Below, one piece after another: positions 1 to 3,821 of a DNA stretch of 5,652 nucleotides. Made by a program: the position numbers and the translations under genes. Every line of letters starts with the position of its first letter. Position 1 is the stretch's first letter. Source of the DNA: Flavobacterium sp. (GTDB taxonomy: Bacteria; Bacteroidota; Bacteroidia; Flavobacteriales; Flavobacteriaceae); contig JAGNPF010000119.1 of NCBI GenBank assembly GCA_017989775.1, positions 1 to 5,652 on the forward strand, in the 5' to 3' direction. A model generated the notes under the pieces. It was not told the DNA's origin. It made no database searches and saw nothing but the letters and a program-made list of their open reading frames with translations.

Positions 1-1
1 A

Positions 2-226
2 TTGGTGATGGGAACTTGTGAACTCAATGGGGAAGCGCGTTACATTCACGGCGAAAGAGGCAAGGGAATGTTCACTTTTTTCGGAGGCCACGATCCCGAA
101 GATTACCAGCACAGGGTGGGTGATCCAGTCACCGTTCTGGATTTGCATCCCAATTCTCCTGGCTATCGCTTGATTTTGAACAACGTTTTGTTTCCGGCAG
201 CCAGAAAAAAGAAACAGAAAACCTAA
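2..226 (+). CDS. C-terminal fragment of a conserved Bacteroidota protein usually annotated 'asparagine synthetase B' (5'-truncated)
   Basis: Only the last 74 codons lie in the window; the reading frame is open to the left edge, so the real start is outside. The tail contains GEARYIHG, a glycine-rich FTFFGGHDPEDYQH stretch, GDPVTVLDLHPNSPGYRLILNN and a basic end, AARKKKQKT. From memory this matches the C-terminus of a roughly 420-residue exported flavobacterial protein that databases label asparagine synthetase B. I recall no demonstrated asparagine synthesis for that family, so the name should not be taken as a function. The GGH motif near the end resembles the closing part of glutamine-amidotransferase-like folds, which is inference. 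Residue 1 shown here is an internal codon, not a start. A weak terminator follows the stop codon, so this gene probably does not read into the next one. Coding status is very likely; the family name is moderately sure. Confidence 0.72.
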   Translation: MVMGTCELNGEARYIHGERGKGMFTFFGGHDPEDYQHRVGDPVTVLDLHPNSPGYRLILNNVLFPAARKKKQKT

Positions 227-268
227 AGGGCAAATAGTTAGGATTCTACATAAGTTGCCTTCTTTTTT
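227..268 (+). terminator. Probable intrinsic terminator after the truncated upstream gene
   Basis: Immediately after the stop codon, AGGGCAA (227-233) can pair with TTGCCTT (255-261), seven pairs including one G-U, closing a 21-nt loop in which TAG/CTA could pair further. A run of six T follows at 263-268. The stem is short and the loop large, so it is weaker than the terminator at 2118-2168, but position and T-run fit. Confidence 0.45.
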
Positions 269-292
269 GTCTAGGAAATTTTATCTTTCAAC

Positions 293-337
293 ATGATTTT
301 TATCATACTTCAAACTTTTTTAAGTGCGTTAATTTGC
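293..337 (+). promoter_or_regulatory. Crp/Fnr-type activator-dependent promoter of the first DUF2490 gene
   Basis: ATGAT-TTTT-ATCAT at 293-306 is a perfect inverted repeat whose core TGAT-N4-ATCA matches the Fnr/Crp-family half-site pattern (TTGAT-N4-ATCAA). A Bacteroidota-like -7 element, GTTAATTTGC (328-337), follows; it differs from TAnnTTTG at one base. No TTTG is seen at the -33 position. With transcription starting about 5-6 nt after the TTTG, the palindrome centre (299.5) falls near -42, the usual class II activator position. The same arrangement recurs before the second paralog (1234-1278), which is the main support. The leader to the chosen ATG at 376 would be about 34 nt. Which regulator binds is unknown. 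Confidence 0.6.
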
Positions 338-375
338 CGCAGATAAGCAAGAGGTTAAAGGTTAAAAATTATTTT

Positions 376-1134
376 ATGTTGAAGTTTAGAATGGTACTGT
401 TCGTTGTTTTGTTCCCTTTGATGGGCATTGGACAAGTACAAAAGGAGAAAGAGGTTAACGAGCAGGCACAATCCATGTTTAGTTTGAACAATACCATCAC
501 ATTTGACAAACATTGGGGCATTTTGGCTGATTTTCACCTGCGAAGGGATGATTTTGTGGATACGGACAGTTTTTATATGGTTCGAGGAGCATTGGCCTAT
601 ATAACCGAGAACAAAAAAGTATTTGCTTTGGGTTATGGACACATGTGGACGGCTCCATCGAATCCTGGTTGCACCACTTTTGCGAATGAAGATTTCATGT
701 ATCAAATGTTGGACTTCAATTCTAAAATAGGCAATGTGTCCATCTTGAATCGATTTCGAAATGAACAACGTTGGCAACAAGTTATCGTGAATGATGCTTG
801 GACGGGAGACAAAGTGTTTTCCAACAGGGTTCGTTATTTGGCAAGTTTCAATATTCCGATTTTCAAGAAAAAAACATTGCCCTCCCTTGTTATATCCGAC
901 GAGATTTTTGTTCAATTTGGGAAGAATGTTGTTTACAACACATTTGATCAAAATTGGTTTTTTGTGGGGATTAAGCAGTCCATCACGCCCAAGCTCAGCT
1001 TTGATTTTGGTTACATGAATGTTTATCAGCAAAAAAAATCAGGCTATCAATATGACATGAACCACACCTTGAGATTGTTTTTTTATTATAAAAACGACGC
1101 CAATTCTATTGTTCATGTTGGGCATCATTCCTGA
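376..1134 (+). CDS. DUF2490 family protein, predicted outer-membrane beta-barrel (paralog 1)
   Basis: A 252-residue protein of unknown function in the DUF2490 family, common in Bacteroidota. It starts with an export signal (hydrophobic residues about 6-18, ending GIGQ at 17-20). The mature part has alternating aromatic/polar segments suited to a beta-barrel and the family motifs VNEQ, HWGI, GYGHMW, RNEQRWQ (128-134), NRVRYL, SFNIPIFKKKT, SDEI, YNTFDQN, SFDFGYMNVYQQK and GYQYDMNHTLRLFFY. The frame is open upstream to a TTG at 334, but that lies next to the -7 element. The ATG at 376 aligns residue for residue with the start of the paralog at 1316 and gives a clean signal peptide, so it is preferred; ATG 391 is another option. 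Compared with the neighbour, aromatic positions near the N-terminus have changed (SMFSL here, TWVSL there). Location in the outer membrane is inferred from family character and the signal peptide. Regulation is probably by a Crp/Fnr-type factor through the palindrome at 293-306. Confidence 0.85.
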   Translation: MLKFRMVLFVVLFPLMGIGQVQKEKEVNEQAQSMFSLNNTITFDKHWGILADFHLRRDDFVDTDSFYMVRGALAYITENKKVFALGYGHMWTAPSNPGCTTFANEDFMYQMLDFNSKIGNVSILNRFRNEQRWQQVIVNDAWTGDKVFSNRVRYLASFNIPIFKKKTLPSLVISDEIFVQFGKNVVYNTFDQNWFFVGIKQSITPKLSFDFGYMNVYQQKKSGYQYDMNHTLRLFFYYKNDANSIVHVGHHS

Positions 1135-1151
1135 TTCCTTTTTTTGACTGT

Positions 1152-1182
1152 TTATCATTTCGGAAAGCATTAAAAATGATAA
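1152..1182. repeat. Inverted repeat / hairpin between the two DUF2490 genes
   Basis: TTATCATTT (1152-1160) and AAATGATAA (1174-1182) are perfect nine-base inverted arms around a 13-nt spacer. A run of seven T (1139-1145) lies before it, on the wrong side for a plus-strand terminator, and no T-run follows. It may be a weak hairpin that stabilises or ends the first DUF2490 transcript, or chance in AT-rich DNA. No clear intrinsic terminator was found for that gene, so some read-through into the second gene is possible. Confidence 0.35.
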
Positions 1183-1233
1183 TCAAAATTCTGCGTGGAC
1201 TACATCGATTAAGTTTGTGGAAATAGTTTAAAC

Positions 1234-1278
1234 GTGATTTTTATCATATTTTTGGCTCTTTTTAAGGTGTTAATTTGC
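1234..1278 (+). promoter_or_regulatory. Crp/Fnr-type activator-dependent promoter of the second DUF2490 gene
   Basis: GTGAT-TTTT-ATCAT (1234-1247) has a perfect TGAT-N4-ATCA core (1235-1246, centre 1240.5), followed by GTTAATTTGC (1269-1278). The distance from palindrome centre to the TTTG of the -7 element is 33.5 bp, identical to the first promoter. Between the two boxes only a few bases agree, such as a shared TTTTTAAG, so the two boxes and their spacing are the most conserved part. The predicted leader to the ATG at 1316 is about 33 nt, again like the first gene. Confidence 0.6.
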
Positions 1279-1315
1279 TGATAAATAAAACATTTATTCT
1301 TTTAAAATCGTTCCT

Positions 1316-2089
1316 ATGTCAAGGTATAAACTTATAATTTTGGGGCTTTTATTCCCTGTAATTGCTTTGGGACAAATCCCAACAGAAAAAGTAGTCAACG
1401 AGCAGACCCAGACTTGGGTTTCCTTGAATACGGTAACCAAATTTAGCGACCATTGGGGAATCGTTGCCGATGCCCACATCAGGAGCAACGAAGTTTTTCA
1501 CGACAATAATTTTTATTTTCTAAGAGGAGGGATTAGTTATATTCCGAATCCAGCAGTTTCTATCACCGGAGGGTATGCTCACATGTGGCTTGCGCCAACA
1601 AAAGAAGGCTGGGATACCTATTCGGATGAAAACAGGATTTACCAACAAGCGCAAATGACTACAAAACTTGGAAAAGTCAGCGTACTTCAAAGACTTCGAA
1701 ACGAGCAACGTTGGCAAGAAAAAATTGTTAATGACGAGTCAACGGGTGAAAACCGTTTTACGAACAGGGTTCGTTATTTGGTTAGTTTCAACATTCCAAT
1801 TTTTAAGAAAAAAACGGCACCATTACTTGTGCTTTCCGATGAGATTCTGATCCATTTTGGAAAGGAAGTCATCTACAATACTTTTGACCAAAACCGTTTG
1901 TTTATAGGAATCAAACAATCCATAAATCCTAAACTCAGTTTTGATTTTGGGTATATGAATGTTTATCAGCAAAAATATACGGGCTACCAATACGATATGA
2001 ATCATACCTTGAGATTGTTTTTTTATCTTAATTCGAGCATTAAGTCCATCAAGCATACTCCTGTTCATCACTCTTCCGGGGACGAATAA
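1316..2089 (+). CDS. DUF2490 family protein, predicted outer-membrane beta-barrel (paralog 2)
   Basis: A 257-residue paralog of the preceding gene, also of unknown function. The signal peptide spans residues 1-20 (hydrophobic core about 6-18, ending ALGQ). Family motifs in order: VNEQTQTW, HWGIVADAH, FYFLRGG, GGYAHMWLAPT, RNEQRWQ (128-134), NRVRYL, SFNIPIFKKKT, SDEI, YNTFDQNRLF, SFDFGYMNVYQQK and GYQYDMNHTLRLFFY. This copy looks closer to the DUF2490 pattern I remember than the first copy does (W after the early Q-T, DENRIYQQ, QNRLF). By hand alignment the pair is about 39% identical over residues 1-127 and about 79% over 128-237; the last 15-20 residues differ. The ATG at 1316 is the first Met of the frame and gives a normal signal peptide. 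It has its own promoter palindrome upstream and ends at a strong hairpin terminator. It is probably an outer-membrane or periplasmic protein, inferred from signal peptide and family. Confidence 0.88.
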   Translation: MSRYKLIILGLLFPVIALGQIPTEKVVNEQTQTWVSLNTVTKFSDHWGIVADAHIRSNEVFHDNNFYFLRGGISYIPNPAVSITGGYAHMWLAPTKEGWDTYSDENRIYQQAQMTTKLGKVSVLQRLRNEQRWQEKIVNDESTGENRFTNRVRYLVSFNIPIFKKKTAPLLVLSDEILIHFGKEVIYNTFDQNRLFIGIKQSINPKLSFDFGYMNVYQQKYTGYQYDMNHTLRLFFYLNSSIKSIKHTPVHHSSGDE

Positions 2090-2117
2090 TTTTGGGGTTC
2101 CCATTTATTTAAAAAGT

Positions 2118-2168
2118 AAAATCATCAATAAGCTAAATGAAAGAAAGAGCTTAATGATGATTTTTTTT
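2118..2168. terminator. Strong, probably bidirectional intrinsic terminator between convergent genes
   Basis: AAAATCATCAATAAGCT (2118-2134) pairs with AGCTTAATGATGATTTT (2148-2164), 17 positions with a single mismatch, closing a 13-nt loop. On the plus strand the stem runs into eight T (2161-2168). Read on the minus strand the stem is followed by ATTTTACTTTTT, so it can also end the minus-strand small-gene transcript. It lies between the second DUF2490 gene and the lipoprotein gene. Confidence 0.85.
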
Positions 2169-2187
2169 GGAGCCAGTTTTCAGGAAA

Positions 2188-2415
2188 TTATTTTTCGGTA
2201 AGCAACGAATCTTTTTTTTCTTCTTTGGCAATTGTTTTTTTTGCCGCACTGTCTTTTTGTCTTCTCGTAATTTCGTCATCGTCCAATTTATAATTTTGGA
2301 TGACATAGTCAACTCGCTGTTGTTTCACGGGTTGTTCCTTGATTTCCGGTTTAGAATGGCAGGAAAACAGGATGAGGCAAAAGAGGGGCAATTGGATTAG
2401 GTTAAGGTTTTTCAT
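2188..2415 (-). CDS. Small predicted lipoprotein of unknown function
   Basis: A 75-residue protein whose N-terminus, MKNLNLIQLPLFCLILFSC, is a lipoprotein signal with lipobox LFSC and lipidated Cys19. The mature part is only about 57 residues, strongly charged and hydrophilic, rich in Lys, Glu, Asp and Gln, with no further hydrophobic segment; it is probably helical or disordered. I do not recognise a family. The ATG at 2415 follows an AAACAAA leader typical of this group. It lies 28 bp after the helical-protein gene on the same strand and just before the bidirectional terminator, so it is probably the last gene of that transcript. The lipobox makes a real gene much more likely than a chance frame. 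Whether it sits in the inner or outer membrane cannot be told. Confidence 0.72.
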   Translation of the reverse strand: MKNLNLIQLPLFCLILFSCHSKPEIKEQPVKQQRVDYVIQNYKLDDDEITRRQKDSAAKKTIAKEEKKDSLLTEK

Positions 2416-2443
2416 TTTGTTTGGGGTTATTTAATTTGGTTAT

Positions 2444-2749
2444 TTAGATTAGGCAAGGGGTTGCAATTTTGATCTGGATTTGGTTCATTCTTTTTATTTG
2501 TTTTTGCCTCAAAAGGGTTTTCTTTTGGGCGTCAAACAATTTTTCAAACAACAGTTCCGATTTGGCTTTTAGGTAAGGATATTTCGTCAATGAAGCAGTG
2601 TCTCCTTCGATCGATTTTTTGTAGTGTTTGATGTATTCCTTGGTGTAATTATTATAGTCCACAAGGTATTTGTCCCATTTATTGACTAAAGTTTTGTCAG
2701 GACTGCTTTTGTTTATTTTGGATGAAATCTTCATTTGTTTTTCGCTCAT
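2444..2749 (-). CDS. Small basic helical protein of unknown function
   Basis: A 101-residue protein from the ATG at 2749. It lacks a signal peptide or membrane segment and is rich in Lys. Residues 24-45 contain a tyrosine-spaced helix (W25, Y28, Y32, Y35, Y39, Y43), followed by a GDTASLTKYPYLKAKSE segment and a Lys/Gln-rich helix to the end. The WDKYL...Y...YI...KK...GD.ASLTKY pattern resembles, from memory, a helical domain in small secreted Bacteroidota proteins; I am not sure enough to name it. The frame opens at a GTG (2803) that directly abuts the stop of the previous gene, giving 119 residues. I prefer 2749 because AAAAAAAGTTTT precedes its ATG and the extra N-terminus overlaps a perfect palindrome (2766-2783). 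A third Met lies at 2734. Probably co-transcribed with the membrane protein before it and the lipoprotein after it. Confidence 0.6.
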   Translation of the reverse strand: MSEKQMKISSKINKSSPDKTLVNKWDKYLVDYNNYTKEYIKHYKKSIEGDTASLTKYPYLKAKSELLFEKLFDAQKKTLLRQKQIKRMNQIQIKIATPCLI

Positions 2750-2765
2750 AAAACTTTTTTTATGA

Positions 2766-2783
2766 ATTTGATTTGAATCAAAT
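2766..2783. promoter_or_regulatory. Perfect palindrome containing an exact Fnr consensus box
   Basis: ATTTGATT-TG-AATCAAAT is a perfect 18-bp inverted repeat that includes TTGAT-TTGA-ATCAA, an exact match to the Fnr consensus TTGAT-N4-ATCAA. It lies 16 bp upstream of the preferred ATG (2749) of the basic helical protein and just after the stop of the membrane-protein gene. No -7 box sits at the class II distance on either strand, so if bound it would act as a roadblock or repressor site, or be inactive. It could also be coding sequence of the longer GTG-started frame. Confidence 0.35.
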
Positions 2784-2803
2784 AGATTTTCGAATGTTGG
2801 CAC

Positions 2804-3031
2804 CTATAGTTTTTTATACCTGTTTTTAATGGTCGAAGCAAGGAAAATAATTTGCAAGGCAATCATCAATGGAATGAGGGGCATTTTCCAACCGATGTTT
2901 ATCCAACTTGTTTTTACAATAAATAGAAGTATTATAAACAGGATTCCCGACAGCAGGATGATTTTTTTTGGATTTGTTTTTTCTTTGATGGAGTTCATTT
3001 TTTTGGGGCTAATGACTTTGAAGGTATTCAT
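2804..3031 (-). CDS. Small two-helix inner-membrane protein of unknown function
   Basis: A 75-residue protein with two hydrophobic segments, about residues 24-39 and 51-66, joined by a short loop KTSWINIGWKM. Both ends are Lys/Arg rich (K5 to K23; K69, R71, K73, K74), so the positive-inside rule predicts a helical hairpin with both ends in the cytoplasm. I recognise no family. ATG 3031 is chosen because it lies about 20 nt after the predicted transcription start; Met12 (2998), behind AAAAAA, is a possible shorter start. It is the first gene after the palindrome-bearing promoter, and its TAG stop is directly followed by the GTG alternative start of the next gene, which suggests one transcript. 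Possible roles include a membrane partner of the upstream two-component system or a stress-response membrane peptide, but nothing in the sequence decides this. Confidence 0.65.
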   Translation of the reverse strand: MNTFKVISPKKMNSIKEKTNPKKIILLSGILFIILLFIVKTSWINIGWKMPLIPLMIALQIIFLASTIKNRYKKL

Positions 3032-3057
3032 TTTGATACTGGATTTTAAAATCTCGA

Positions 3058-3102
3058 CAAAAGTAAATCCGATAAAAATGGTATCCTTACGGGAAACCGT
3101 AA
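3058..3102 (-). promoter_or_regulatory. Promoter and operator palindrome upstream of the three small genes
   Basis: On the minus strand TACTTTTG (3065-3058) is an exact match to the Bacteroidota -7 pattern TAnnTTTG, with no TTTG at the -33 spacing. Upstream lies a perfect inverted repeat, TTACGG-GAAA-CCGTAA (3087-3102, centre 3094.5). The distance from its centre to the TTTG is 33.5 bp, the same as in both DUF2490 promoters, so it sits near -42 from the expected start. No T-run follows the repeat on either strand in the right place, which argues against a terminator. Because the gene just upstream encodes a response regulator, its product is the first candidate to bind here; this is inference. 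Confidence 0.55.
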
Positions 3103-3127
3103 AAAGTAAAAAAAAAGTAAAAAAAAA
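3099..3127 (-). promoter_or_regulatory. Phased A-tracts upstream of the small-gene promoter
   Basis: On the plus strand three units read GT-A5 (3099-3105), GT-A9 (3106-3116) and GT-A9 (3117-3127). The last two repeat at exactly 11 bp, close to one helical turn, which favours intrinsic bending. Relative to the minus-strand promoter they lie upstream of the operator, where an UP-like element would be expected. They also place a T-rich tail after the response-regulator stop, which could help end transcription, but I see no stable stem in front of it. Confidence 0.4.
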
Positions 3128-3140
3128 TGTGGATGTACAA

Positions 3141-3809
3141 TTAGACCATGCCTAAGTCTTTCGCTATGGCTATGAGATGCACGTTATTGTGGGCTTTTAG
3201 GTATATTTTTAACCTGTTGATTCGTTTTTCAAGACTGCTGTTGCCGTTTGGCGAGATGCTTCTGTCTCTGAATTCTGACGAGATTTCATCCAGAGTATAT
3301 CCTTTGGACAATAATTTCAGGATTTCAATGTCGTAGGTTTCAATTTCTATGAGTGATTTGTCTCTTAAAGCGTGAGCCAATTCAGGTGAAAGCATTTTTG
3401 AGTTTGAGTTGAAAATTTCCGAGATTGCTTTTTTAAGTTCTGGAATACTGTTTCGTCCCTTGGATACATAAGCATCAATGCCTAGATTGTTAAAAAGTGA
3501 TTTGACCCTGAAAGATTTGTCTTCAATCGAAAAAACGATGGTTTTGATGTCGGGCTGCATTTTTTTTGTAGCAGCAATCAATTCTTCTCCAGAGTTCAAC
3601 TTGTTTTTCCGGTGGTCTATTTTGAAAGACAGGTCGCTGACCAACAAATCATAGGGTTCCTTGTCGTACAGGGCTTTTTTTATTTTCAAAAAGGCATCGT
3701 CACAATACTTGGCATGGTGAATTTTGGATACTGAAAGTTCTTTCAGTGCTTGTCCAACGGCAATGCTGATGCTGTCAAAATCTTCGGCTACTAAAACTTT
3801 TTTGAACAT
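3141..3809 (-). CDS. Two-component response regulator with LuxR-like DNA-binding domain
   Basis: A 222-residue cytoplasmic regulator. The receiver domain (about 1-133) shows the acidic pair E9-D10, the phospho-acceptor D59 in LLVSDL, the switch S94 in IVFS and K117 in YVSKG. The C-terminal part (about 155-222) resembles a NarL/LuxR-type helix-turn-helix: YDIEILKLLSKGYTLDEISSEF, then SSLEKRINRLKIYLKAHNN, then HLIAIAKDLGMV. About six extra residues (SISPNGNSS region) separate the helices compared with classical LuxR domains; I recall the same spacing in other flavobacterial regulators paired with TPR kinases. The ATG at 3809 begins 12 bp after the kinase stop, so the pair is almost certainly one operon and a cognate pair. 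Phosphorylation at D59 would be expected to control dimerisation and promoter binding. Likely target is the palindrome at 3087-3102, which is inference. Confidence 0.9.
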   Translation of the reverse strand: MFKKVLVAEDFDSISIAVGQALKELSVSKIHHAKYCDDAFLKIKKALYDKEPYDLLVSDLSFKIDHRKNKLNSGEELIAATKKMQPDIKTIVFSIEDKSFRVKSLFNNLGIDAYVSKGRNSIPELKKAISEIFNSNSKMLSPELAHALRDKSLIEIETYDIEILKLLSKGYTLDEISSEFRDRSISPNGNSSLEKRINRLKIYLKAHNNVHLIAIAKDLGMV

Positions 3810-3821
3810 GTTGGTTCTGGA

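Noticed and set aside
334..375. Extended N-terminus of the first DUF2490 protein from a TTG at 334
   Set aside because: The TTG overlaps the predicted -7 element, would lie upstream of the expected transcript start, and puts 14 charged residues before the signal peptide; the paralog starts at the position matching ATG 376.
355..1032. A 225-codon open frame on the minus strand across the first DUF2490 gene
   Set aside because: It is fully antisense to a gene with clear family motifs and a signal peptide, its translation has no recognisable domain, and the paralog does not keep a matching frame of that length.
2167..2400. A 77-codon plus-strand frame opposite the small lipoprotein
   Set aside because: It runs through the T-run of the terminator and is a low-complexity Phe-rich shadow of the lipoprotein gene, which has a proper lipobox.
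3042..3053. GATTTTAAAATC, a 12-bp perfect palindrome near the predicted transcription start of the small genes
   Set aside because: Made almost only of A and T, with no second copy and no spacing that supports an operator; chance is a sufficient explanation.
3087..3102. TTACGG-GAAA-CCGTAA as a terminator hairpin for the response regulator
   Set aside because: On the minus strand the T-runs come before the stem, not after it, and the bases that follow are GGATACC; an operator fits the position better.
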